Of a stretch of DNA of 64,000 nucleotides, positions 8,265 through 15,824 are shown piece by piece. Source of the DNA: Lachnospiraceae bacterium (GTDB lineage Bacteria; Bacillota; Clostridia; Lachnospirales; Lachnospiraceae). The stretch spans positions 124,001 to 188,000 of the forward strand of contig CABJAM010000001.1 in NCBI GenBank assembly GCA_902363555.1. The letters run 5' to 3'. The stretch's first letter is position 1. Each line of letters opens with the position of its first letter. The notes beneath the pieces were generated by a model. It had not been told where the DNA came from. It saw only the letters and a list, made by a program, of their open reading frames with translations, and made no database searches. The position numbers and the translations under genes were made by a program.

Positions 8265-9296
8265 TTACGCCCACGGATCAACAACGGCCTTGATCGGGTC
8301 CGCGCTTTTATCCGTCAGCAGTTTAAATGCGTCCTCTATGTGGTCCAGAGGAAACGTGTGTGTAACCATATCCTTCAAATTTATACGCCCGGCGGCAATG
8401 AGCTGCATCAGTGGCTCCCAGACGAGGGGATTGCCCACTGCGCCGTAAACCTCCAATTGTTTCATAATCATTGTGGATACCGGAAAATGGATCTGCGCAC
8501 TGTCCGGCGGAAGCCCGTAGCAGATGATCCGTCCGCCCTTTCGGGCAATATCAAAAATCTCCTCGATGATTTTGGGAGCGCCGGTAGCCTCACAGATCAG
8601 CCCCGGACCTTCATCGCCGGTCAGCTCCCGGATACGCTCCGAAACATTTTCCTCGGCGGAGGAGATGATTTCATCCGCGCCGAATTTCAGGCTGCGCTCC
8701 AGCCGCCTGCGGTTTCTGGCCACGGCAATGATCCGACCGGCCCCCAAAGCTTTGGCCGTCTGTAAAAATGCCAGACCGGCAGGACCGACGCCGTAGACCA
8801 CGACGGTTTCACCGAAACGAACGCCCCAGCGCATCAAAGCGCCTGCCGGACAGACCACGCTTTCAAGAATCGCAGCCTCCGCATCACTTATTTCATCGGG
8901 AACCGGAAAGAGGTTGCCCGCCGGCGCTTTTAAGTACTGGGCATAACCGCCATTATTGGGCGTAAAGCCGATTTCTGTCATATTTTCACACAGATGCCTC
9001 TGGCCGCTTTTACAAAAGGCACAATGGCCGCATCCGATGGAGGTTTCCACCACGACCCGCTGGCCGGGGGTAAATCCGGTGACACGGCTGCCCATGTCCA
9101 CGATCTCGGCGCATATTTCATGGCCGAGGATATGGGGCGGCCGTCCATAAATAAACTGGCCGGTATACACATGTAAATCTGTAATACATACCCCCGCGGC
9201 GCGGACACGGAGCAATACCTCGTCTTCACCGATCTGGGGCATGGGAACATCTTTTATCTCAAGCTTTCCGTAATCTGTCCATACTGCTGCTTTCAT
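8265..9296 (-). CDS. Zinc-dependent medium-chain alcohol/polyol dehydrogenase
   Basis: A 343-residue NAD(P)-dependent dehydrogenase of the sorbitol/threonine dehydrogenase group. Catalytic zinc ligands are C37, H59 and E60 (GHE). Structural zinc is held by C89, C92, C95 and C103 in CGHCAFCKSGQRHLC. The Rossmann motif VYGVGPAGLAF lies near 168-178. Length and architecture are normal. The gene lies 58 bases upstream of the enolase-superfamily gene and 35 bases downstream of the IclR regulator. In this context it would oxidise a free sugar (or its product) to a lactone or keto form before dehydration. Whether it accepts galactose, a polyol or another alcohol cannot be read from the sequence. Confidence 0.87.
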   Translation of the reverse strand: MKAAVWTDYGKLEIKDVPMPQIGEDEVLLRVRAAGVCITDLHVYTGQFIYGRPPHILGHEICAEIVDMGSRVTGFTPGQRVVVETSIGCGHCAFCKSGQRHLCENMTEIGFTPNNGGYAQYLKAPAGNLFPVPDEISDAEAAILESVVCPAGALMRWGVRFGETVVVYGVGPAGLAFLQTAKALGAGRIIAVARNRRRLERSLKFGADEIISSAEENVSERIRELTGDEGPGLICEATGAPKIIEEIFDIARKGGRIICYGLPPDSAQIHFPVSTMIMKQLEVYGAVGNPLVWEPLMQLIAAGRINLKDMVTHTFPLDHIEDAFKLLTDKSADPIKAVVDPWA

Positions 9297-9331
9297 TTGG
9301 GTTCTCCTAATTTATTAGTGCAATTCCCATG

Positions 9332-10078
9332 TTACAATAAAATCTCCAGACTCCGCTTGGCCCCCAGCAGCGGCGCCTTGAATTTCTCCATATTCCCCTT
9401 GCTGCGGCTCACAGGTACGGAGATACTGATGGCGGCCTCCACCTGTCCGGTATGCCGGTTGACGATAGGAACGGCAATGCATTCCACACCCGGCGTGGAT
9501 TCCTCGTGTTCTACGGCAAAGCCGGACAGCCGTATTTCGTGGAGCTGTTCCATAAGAACATCCAGGCTGTCAATGGTATTCGCCGTAAACTTTTCCAACG
9601 TTTTTCCTTGATAGAGCGCGCGGATTTCATCATCGGAGCAGCCGCTGAGCAGCGCTTTGCCAATGGCGGCGCCGTGGGCCGGCAGACGTTTGCCCACAAA
9701 GGAAACCATGCGCACGGTATGGGAACATTCATATTTACAGACATACACAGCATCGGTTCCATCGAGCACTGCCAAATGGGCCGTTTCATCGATCGTATTG
9801 ACAATACCCTCCAGAACTTCCCGGGCTGTTGTAAAAAAGTCGTTATTGTCAACATACCGGGTGCCCAGCTCAAACAGACCCACATCGATGGTGTAAAGGC
9901 CGTTTTTATCCTTTTTCATATAATACATGTTTACAAATGTATTCAAAAGGATATGGGCGCTGCTTTTGGGAATGTCCACATAGTTGCATATCTCTGTCAG
10001 GCTGACCCCGTTGTTCCGGGATACATAGTCCAGAATCTTTAACGACTTTTCTAAAATTTTGTGATTTTTCTCCGACAT
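9332..10078 (-). CDS. IclR-family transcriptional regulator
   Basis: A 248-residue regulator with an N-terminal winged helix (residues ~5-65; GVSLTEICNYVDIPKSSAHILL) and a C-terminal IclR effector domain (~75-245) containing the conserved segments FVGKRLPAHGAAIGKALL and YAVEHEE-like GFAVEHEESTPGVECIAVPI. IclR proteins usually sense small carboxylic acids or their derivatives. It is embedded between the DapA-like and dehydrogenase genes of the minus-strand cluster, so it probably controls that cluster in response to a pathway acid. The start codon is ATG at 10078 with GGAGATGAAATT just upstream. Confidence 0.88.
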   Translation of the reverse strand: MSEKNHKILEKSLKILDYVSRNNGVSLTEICNYVDIPKSSAHILLNTFVNMYYMKKDKNGLYTIDVGLFELGTRYVDNNDFFTTAREVLEGIVNTIDETAHLAVLDGTDAVYVCKYECSHTVRMVSFVGKRLPAHGAAIGKALLSGCSDDEIRALYQGKTLEKFTANTIDSLDVLMEQLHEIRLSGFAVEHEESTPGVECIAVPIVNRHTGQVEAAISISVPVSRSKGNMEKFKAPLLGAKRSLEILL

Positions 10079-10103
10079 AATTTCATCTCCTGTACCAACT
10101 TAG

Positions 10104-10141
10104 TGTTACTATTCACGGCTCCGGGGCCGCGAACAGCACCA
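10104..10141 (-). repeat. Copy of dispersed palindromic repeat family A (partial)
   Basis: Read on the minus strand, this matches the second module of the repeat at 20018-20050: a GTTCGCGGCC/GGCCGTGAA-type palindrome followed by TAGTAAC, with a few substitutions. It lies in the gap between the DapA-like and IclR genes. Confidence 0.55.
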
Positions 10142-10143
10142 AA

Positions 10144-11043
10144 TTATTCCATATGTACCTTTATTATATCGTGCATGCGGTCCTTTAGCAATTGATACCT
10201 TTCTTTTCGTTCGTCGGAAACGGCCTGGAGATATTCACCAAAATACATTTTCCCGGAAGCCTCCCCCAGAATCTTGTAGCCCAGTGGAAATGGCATTTCA
10301 CCGGCCAGTGACGCCAGCTTGACAACCTCCATCTGATTATGCAGACCCTGTTCATCATTCAGATGCTCATAAATGTCCATCACAAGCTCCGGGTACAGAT
10401 AGGCAATGGCTGTGAGACTGCCGTCAGCGCCGGAATTGACAAGCGCATAGATGCTTTCGTCGGAGCCGGTCATTACGGAAAAGTCCGGACGCAGCTCATT
10501 TCTCAGGGAAATCTGCTGCATGATCTGCAGGCAGCTCCCGCCGCTGTTTTTTATGCCCCGGATTCTCTCCAGGCCCAGAAGCTCCCTGTAAACCTCCATG
10601 GAAATGCCGCTGGTACATTGGGGAATGTGGTAGGCGATGATCGGCGTCGTTCCGGGGGCGTGTGCCAGTTTAAAGTAAAAATCCCGCACATCGTCGTCAT
10701 TGAATTGAAAGTAGTAGGGCGGTGCCACAAGAGCGCCGTCAGCGCCAAGGCTGTCGATAAATTCCATGAGCTGAACCGTTTCATGGTAATTGGCGGCCGT
10801 AGCTCCACATATGAGCTGCTTACGTCCGGCATTGATATCGCTGACAAATGCCATTAAATGCTTCATTTCCCTGATGGACAGATACGTAAATTCTCCTGTG
10901 GAGCCGCAGGCCACCAGGCCTTTGATGCCGGAATCGCAGACATAGTCCACCTGTTTTCCCAGCGCTTCGTAGTTTACGGTGCCATCTTCAAGAAACGGCG
11001 TGACGATGACCCCGTAAGCGCCTTTAAATAGTACATCATTCAT
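10144..11043 (-). CDS. Dihydrodipicolinate synthase/N-acetylneuraminate lyase-family aldolase
   Basis: A 299-residue class I aldolase of the DapA family. The Schiff-base lysine is K165 (IRGIKNSGG), the catalytic tyrosine Y138 (AYHIPQ), and the substrate-carboxylate loop is GSTGEF at 47-52 (GGTGE in DapA itself). Family members include 2-keto-3-deoxy-gluconate and -galactonate aldolases, which split these acids to pyruvate and glyceraldehyde. It is not in a lysine-synthesis context: neighbours are the M24 peptidase, the IclR regulator and the sugar-transport and oxidation genes. I therefore infer a 2-keto-3-deoxy-aldonate aldolase; keto-acid dehydratase or sialate-lyase activity remain possible. 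Confidence 0.85.
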   Translation of the reverse strand: MNDVLFKGAYGVIVTPFLEDGTVNYEALGKQVDYVCDSGIKGLVACGSTGEFTYLSIREMKHLMAFVSDINAGRKQLICGATAANYHETVQLMEFIDSLGADGALVAPPYYFQFNDDDVRDFYFKLAHAPGTTPIIAYHIPQCTSGISMEVYRELLGLERIRGIKNSGGSCLQIMQQISLRNELRPDFSVMTGSDESIYALVNSGADGSLTAIAYLYPELVMDIYEHLNDEQGLHNQMEVVKLASLAGEMPFPLGYKILGEASGKMYFGEYLQAVSDERKERYQLLKDRMHDIIKVHME

Positions 11044-11061
11044 TTACACGTCTCCTTGCTT

Positions 11062-12222
11062 TTAGTTGATAATAAAGTCTTGAATTTCCTGTTTATAACA
11101 AAAGACGTCCTTACCTCCGTGATTTGTCACCCTGTAATTATTTTCCAGGCGCAGCCCGAATTTACCGGGAATATAGATGCCGGGTTCAAGGGTTACAAAC
11201 ATATCCTCCTGCAAAATGGTGTGGCAGTCCGGTATAAAATAGGGCGCTTCATACCAGCTATACCCAAGACCGTGGCCGGCATGATGAGGCAGGCGGCCAT
11301 AGTCCTCCGACACCAGTCTGCGGTTGACAAAATCATAAATATCCGCGGCCAAAGCTCCCGGGCGCAGCAGGGGAGCGGTTTCATCAAGAATATTTGACAA
11401 AATATTATATGCCTTTATGTATTCCTTATCCGGTTCGCCACAGAAGTAGGAACGGGTAGTATCACAGTAAACGCCCTCACATGCACATAGTGCATCGGCG
11501 ATAATGGCGTCGCCCTTGCGGATGATTTTGGACGTCGCCGGTCCACTGATATCACAGGTGCGTTTTCCTGATAGAAAGTCTCCGGTATAGCAGACCTGCG
11601 CGCCGGTGTTTTTTACATAGGCTGTCCTGACAATGGCGCAGAGCTCCTGTTCTGTGTAGCCGGAGTGGAGCTGCTTTCGTATACCTTCGTAGGCCTGGAT
11701 ATTGAGCTGCCGCACGACGTCGTATTTTTTGTAGAAGGCATCACTTTTGCAGAGCATGGCAATGCCGATCTCCTGGGAAATATCCCGGAAGCCGCCGGAA
11801 GCGCCGATTTCCCACAGCAGAGCCGCCGGGGCAGTGTATTTTACAAAGCCGGTACGTCCGGAAAAGTCCAGATATTGCCGCACGGCGGCCCACAAATTTT
11901 CCTGTGCGCGCTCGACCCGCTCAAATCCATAATCCGCATATTCGACCCAGCGTATGCCAGCGGCGCCTTCCGCATTCCCGGCAGCGCCCGCCGCGTTCCC
12001 AGCGGCAACAGCCGCTGCATCCCCAGCGGCGCCCTCTGCGTTTTCGGCGGCAGCCGCTGCGTTCCCGGCCGCGCCCTCCGGGCAGAGGATCGTCAGCCCG
12101 CAATCATTGGCGATCAGGCAGCTTTTAGGCATATAGAGGTCCGTGGCCGCCAGTATTTCTTCCACGGCAAACAGGACGATAGCATCTAATTGAAGCGAAG
12201 CTCTGATTTTTTGCAAATCCAT
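11062..12222 (-). CDS. M24-family metallopeptidase (Xaa-Pro aminopeptidase-like) with Ala-rich insertion
   Basis: A 386-residue pita-bread-fold protein with the complete dinuclear metal set: D243 and D254 (IADALCACEGVYCDTTRS), H317 (HHAGHGLG), E346 (TLEPG) and E360 (LRLEN). It would cleave N-terminal residues before proline or act on a related substrate. Its N-terminal domain is interrupted at residues 50-89 by a low-complexity run of Ala, Gly, Asn and Glu with repeated GNAEGAAG-like units. It lies 18 bases upstream of the DapA-like gene and 64 bases downstream of the second permease, so it is part of the same transcript. M24 enzymes often occur in sugar or amino acid clusters with unclear roles; the specific substrate is unknown. 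Confidence 0.83.
   Translation of the reverse strand: MDLQKIRASLQLDAIVLFAVEEILAATDLYMPKSCLIANDCGLTILCPEGAAGNAAAAAENAEGAAGDAAAVAAGNAAGAAGNAEGAAGIRWVEYADYGFERVERAQENLWAAVRQYLDFSGRTGFVKYTAPAALLWEIGASGGFRDISQEIGIAMLCKSDAFYKKYDVVRQLNIQAYEGIRKQLHSGYTEQELCAIVRTAYVKNTGAQVCYTGDFLSGKRTCDISGPATSKIIRKGDAIIADALCACEGVYCDTTRSYFCGEPDKEYIKAYNILSNILDETAPLLRPGALAADIYDFVNRRLVSEDYGRLPHHAGHGLGYSWYEAPYFIPDCHTILQEDMFVTLEPGIYIPGKFGLRLENNYRVTNHGGKDVFCYKQEIQDFIIN
11956..12075 (-). repeat. In-frame low-complexity coding repeat in the M24 gene
   Basis: About 120 bases encode an alternation of GAAGN/D, AAAAA and NAEGAAG units. The DNA shows imperfect short tandem repeats based on GCGGC-rich units. Lengths are multiples of three, so the frame is kept. 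Confidence 0.75.
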
Positions 12223-12286
12223 AGTAAATTCTCCTTTTTGTGCCAGTACTTTTGCGTGCGAACCCTCCGGCCAGATAGCACTCTGA

Positions 12287-13129
12287 TCATTTCACCGCGC
12301 CCACCATCAGCCCCTTTGAGATATACTTCTGGAAGAAGATAAATATAAGTATGGTCGGCAGACAATTGAGCAGCAGCCCGGTGATCATCATAGGCATATT
12401 GGACGAATATTTTCCGACGGAAGTGGCGATCTCCACGGTCAGTGTCCGCGTTTTGTTGTCCTGCAAAAACAGCATGGAATACAAAAGCTCATTCCAGAAC
12501 TGAAGGAAGTTGAGGATGACAAGGGTCATAACTGCTGGCTTCATCAGCGGCATAATAATGCTCACAAAAGTTTTCGGTACAGTGGAGCCGTCGATTTCCG
12601 CCGCATCCAGAATCTCGTCGGGAATATTCTGGCATTGGGTGGTGAGCATATAGGTGCCAAACGGAATGGCCATGGCCACATTAAACAGGATGGCCGATGC
12701 GAAATTATTGATAAGCCCCAGGTTGGACATGATCATGTAAACAGGAATCATCAGCACCTGACCGGGGATCATCATACAGGCAATGATCGTTCCCAGCACC
12801 TTGTTGTAGAAACGGTATTTCAGCTTTGCAAATGAGTAGGCAGCCATGGAGCATATGGTCACGTTGATTAGCAGTGAGCTGACCGTCACGATCAGTGAGT
12901 GGAGGCCCAGCCGGAACACGTCAAACCGTTCCAGGGCGATCCGGTAGTTTTGAAGATTAAAGGACCGGGGAAGGCCGAAAATATTACTATAATATTCACT
13001 TTTGGTTTTGAACGAATTTAATATCATAAAAATGAACGGATATATTATGGAAATAACCACGGCGATGAGTATGGCATAGACGATGACCCGTGCAATGGTT
13101 GATTTCACGCTTTTGCTTCGTTTTTTCAT
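12287..13129 (-). CDS. Carbohydrate ABC transporter permease (MalG type)
   Basis: A 280-residue inner-membrane permease with six predicted membrane spans. The cytoplasmic EAA loop is seen as EILDAAEIDGSTVPKTFVSIIMPLMKPA (around residues 190-218), which docks on the ATPase. The C-terminal FQKYISKGLMVGAVK is typical of MalG/MsmG proteins. The start at 13129 follows GGGGTGATG; a longer open frame upstream lies inside the other permease gene and is a shadow. It pairs with the MalF-type permease 13 bases upstream. No ATPase gene is in the cluster, so a shared MsmK-like ATPase encoded elsewhere is expected. Confidence 0.9.
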   Translation of the reverse strand: MKKRSKSVKSTIARVIVYAILIAVVISIIYPFIFMILNSFKTKSEYYSNIFGLPRSFNLQNYRIALERFDVFRLGLHSLIVTVSSLLINVTICSMAAYSFAKLKYRFYNKVLGTIIACMMIPGQVLMIPVYMIMSNLGLINNFASAILFNVAMAIPFGTYMLTTQCQNIPDEILDAAEIDGSTVPKTFVSIIMPLMKPAVMTLVILNFLQFWNELLYSMLFLQDNKTRTLTVEIATSVGKYSSNMPMMITGLLLNCLPTILIFIFFQKYISKGLMVGAVK

Positions 13130-13142
13130 TTCATCACCCCAC

Positions 13143-14048
13143 TTAGTCGTGCATTTTATCGCTCTTCTTCTGGATGACCAGGAAGATGGCGGTAAGTATT
13201 GCAATAATGATAAACATAATGACAGCCAGTGCACAGGCATAGCCCATCTGATTGGACCGGAACGCCTTGGTATAAATGAGAAATTCCATGACACTCGTCT
13301 CGTAGCCCGGGCCGCCGTTGGTCATAACAAAAATATAGTTGAACAGTGATGTAAATGATGCAATGACATTTAATATGATCACAAAGAATATAACGTTCTG
13401 TATAACGGGGAGCGTGATCTTAAAAAAGCGTTTCCACCAGCCGGCGCCATCGATCATTGCGGATTCATAAAGAGAATTGTCGATGGAGGACATGGCGGAC
13501 AGGAAGATGAGCACTGCGGAGCCGAAGCCGGCCCAGTTGATGATATTTACAATGAGCGGTATGGCCGTGCTGCCAGAAGCCAGCCAGTCGATGGCCAGAA
13601 AGTCCAGCCCGATGCCCTTGAGTATGGAATTGATAGGGCCCCGCATTGAAAATAACGTTTTAAAAATAATACCGATGATGGATGCTGACAAAACCGTTGG
13701 AAATAAAAACGCGGTGCGGAACAGTGAAAAGCCTTTGATCTCCTCGTATAAAAGCGCAGCGATGACTAATGGCGTTATGGTCCAGATCGGAACACCATAC
13801 AGCATAAACTTAAAGTTATTCAGCATGGACGTGATGAACTCCTTGTCGCTGAATATATTGAGAAAGTTATCAAAGCCGATAAAGTTAATGCTTGTGATGC
13901 CATCCCAGGATGTAAAAGCAAGTACAAAAACAGAGATGATCGGAAGCAGCATAAATGCGGCGATAAATACAATTGCCGGGGTTGAAAACAGGATTCCCCA
14001 TCGATGCTTGATTTTTGTCCGCCGGGACACGGCAGGTTCCCTTTTCAT
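13143..14048 (-). CDS. Carbohydrate ABC transporter permease (MalF type)
   Basis: A 301-residue permease with six membrane spans beginning at WGILFSTPAIVFIAAFMLLP. The EAA loop is LYESAMIDGAGWWKRFFKITLPVIQNV. It forms the heterodimeric channel with the MalG-type permease downstream. The ATG at 14048 has AAAGGAGTG upstream; the longer open frame to 14126 runs through a hairpin-rich spacer and is not used. The gene lies 152 bases after the solute-binding protein gene, and the spacer can fold into a long hairpin, which may set the ratio of binding protein to permease. Confidence 0.9.
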   Translation of the reverse strand: MKREPAVSRRTKIKHRWGILFSTPAIVFIAAFMLLPIISVFVLAFTSWDGITSINFIGFDNFLNIFSDKEFITSMLNNFKFMLYGVPIWTITPLVIAALLYEEIKGFSLFRTAFLFPTVLSASIIGIIFKTLFSMRGPINSILKGIGLDFLAIDWLASGSTAIPLIVNIINWAGFGSAVLIFLSAMSSIDNSLYESAMIDGAGWWKRFFKITLPVIQNVIFFVIILNVIASFTSLFNYIFVMTNGGPGYETSVMEFLIYTKAFRSNQMGYACALAVIMFIIIAILTAIFLVIQKKSDKMHD

Positions 14049-14090
14049 AGAAATCACTCCTTTGTATAGCCGGAGCCGTAGAGCGTGCCA

Positions 14091-14166
14091 GGCAAAGCTG
14101 TGCCGGGTGCAGGACTTACGATTCACAGGCGGACCTGTAAACCGTAAGCTGCACGCACAGCCTGCC
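14091..14166 (-). promoter_or_regulatory. Long intercistronic hairpin between solute-binding protein and permease genes
   Basis: An imperfect inverted repeat with arms of about 35 bases around the loop CGGA (14130-14133). Paired segments include ACAGG/CCTGT, CTTACG/CGTAAG, TGCAG/CTGCA and GCTGTGC/GCACAGC. It lacks a T-run on the minus strand. By analogy with the malE-malF spacer, it may protect the upstream binding-protein mRNA and lower permease expression. Confidence 0.55.
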
Positions 14167-14200
14167 GGCAGCGTGTGGCGGCATTATGGCTTAAATGCTG

Positions 14201-15646
14201 CTAATTGGCTACGGTCACATTTTTGGACTGGACCGTTTTCATGCTTTCATCCACGTTGGCGCCCCCGGTGATCATAATCGGAGCAAGACGGTAAAATTCA
14301 GCGGCGCTGTCGGCGGAAATAACGGAGTCAAAGCCGACCACGTTTTTGTCCTCCTGAATCCAGGAATAGCTTGCATTACTTAAAGGATTGGACACGGCTG
14401 CTGCGGTCATATCCACATCAAGCCGGGCGGGAAGCTGCTGGTCCTGTTCATATCTGGCCAGATGAAATTCCGGTGTGGAAAATGCTTTGATCAGCTCTAC
14501 GGCCAGTTCTTTATTTTTGGAATAATTGGTCACAACAAGGTTATTGGAAAACTGTGCAGTAATATGGTCTGCAAATGGCTCATCGGTGGAAAATACAGGA
14601 ATCCGCATCGTTCCGACACGGTCGCCCAGCTCGTCATATAACCCCTGGGCATCCCATGATCCGCCAAAACGCATAGCGCTGTCTCCAGAAAAAATTTCCA
14701 TGAAAACATCATCGGTGGCGGTTGTAAAGGCGTCCTCATTGACCCAGCCGTTTTCGATAAGCTTCTGGCAGAAGCCGACCCATTCGTTCATAGATTCCAC
14801 TGCGGTTGTGCCGTCCATGGTTTCCTCACCGGTGCGCAGCTTGAAAATGTCGTCAGGACCCAGCTTGTGGCTGAGCATTTCACCCATCACCCATGCAGAA
14901 GTATAACCATTGGCATCCGTCATGGCAAAGGGGGTAATGCCTGCATCCGACAGCTTCTGGCAGGCGTCCAGCAGCTCGTCAAAGGTTTTGAACTGAATGT
15001 CCTCGGGAATGCCGGCCGCCTTAAAGGCATCCTTGTTATAGTACAGGTTCAGCGTGGTCATATCCGTGGGTATACCTAAAAGGTCGCCCTCGGAGGAGAA
15101 GTCCACGCGGCATAAGTCAAGGTTGGGAAACTGACTCAGCTCTTCATCTGTAAAATAGGAATCCAAAGGCTCAATAAAGGTCTTATAATCGTTTGTGTAG
15201 GCGCCGGTCCACATGAAGGCCACATCCGGACCATTTTTTGCAAGTCCTGCGGTTTTGAAGAGCTGGACAATATTATCATAGGTCTGATTGACCACCTCGA
15301 CCTTTACATTATGTTTTTCTTCAAATTCGGCAATGGTCTTGTTTAGGATGAGCTCGTCGGTCGAAAGCTTTCCTGTATCATCCACAGTTTTATAAGCTAC
15401 ATTCCAAAATACCAGGTCCGCGCCCGAGGAGCTGCCGCCGACGTCACTGCCGGTTTTGTCCGCGCCTGCATTTTCGGCGGAACCCCCGTCATCGGCTGCG
15501 GTTGTATCGCCGGCGGCGCTGGTCGTTTTGTTTGCCGTGTTTCCCGAAGTGCTGCCATTTCCTCCGCCGCAGCCGGCCAATGCTGTAACTGTCATTGCTG
15601 TTGTTAATACGATTGCCAAAGCTTTCTTTAAATATTTACCCTTCAT
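14201..15646 (-). CDS. Extracellular sugar-binding lipoprotein of an ABC importer
   Basis: A 481-residue family 1 solute-binding protein. The signal peptide ends in lipobox LAGC (Cys near residue 26), followed by a Ser/Thr/Gly/Ala/Asp linker of about 45 residues and then a periplasmic-binding fold (ADLVFWNVAYKTVDD, then VAFMWTGAYTNDYKTFIEPLD and NLYYNKDAFKAAGIP). It captures an oligosaccharide for the MalF/MalG-type pair downstream. The GH36 alpha-galactosidase gene immediately upstream in transcription order suggests an alpha-galactoside such as raffinose or melibiose as ligand, but this is inferred from context only. Confidence 0.9.
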   Translation of the reverse strand: MKGKYLKKALAIVLTTAMTVTALAGCGGGNGSTSGNTANKTTSAAGDTTAADDGGSAENAGADKTGSDVGGSSSGADLVFWNVAYKTVDDTGKLSTDELILNKTIAEFEEKHNVKVEVVNQTYDNIVQLFKTAGLAKNGPDVAFMWTGAYTNDYKTFIEPLDSYFTDEELSQFPNLDLCRVDFSSEGDLLGIPTDMTTLNLYYNKDAFKAAGIPEDIQFKTFDELLDACQKLSDAGITPFAMTDANGYTSAWVMGEMLSHKLGPDDIFKLRTGEETMDGTTAVESMNEWVGFCQKLIENGWVNEDAFTTATDDVFMEIFSGDSAMRFGGSWDAQGLYDELGDRVGTMRIPVFSTDEPFADHITAQFSNNLVVTNYSKNKELAVELIKAFSTPEFHLARYEQDQQLPARLDVDMTAAAVSNPLSNASYSWIQEDKNVVGFDSVISADSAAEFYRLAPIMITGGANVDESMKTVQSKNVTVAN

Positions 15647-15689
15647 ACCTTCTCATATCCTTTCTTATTGTTAATAAATGTATATTTAC

Positions 15690-15718
15690 GTAACCCTTCA
15701 GCCCCTCTGAACGGTTAC
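15690..15718. repeat. Palindromic repeat of family C
   Basis: A 29-base element, GTAAC-CC-TTCAG-N5-CTGAA-CG-GTTAC, in the gap between GH36 and the binding-protein gene. The same GTAAC..TTCAG/CTGAA..GTTAC layout recurs at 32509-32535 and in part at 32626-32640, which marks it as a dispersed element and not a unique site. Confidence 0.5.
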
Positions 15719-15824
15719 ATATTTACAAGGTACGGCCAGAAATAATACTGCCAGCACTGCCTGTTTTGCCATCTGCCGCGTTGCCACCGGCCAGCGGAGG
15801 TTTTGCTGTCATTTATTTTGGTTT

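Noticed and set aside
10144..11043. DapA-family protein as the lysine-pathway enzyme
   Set aside because: GSTGEF in place of GGTGE, and its neighbours are sugar transport and oxidation genes, not lysine genes.
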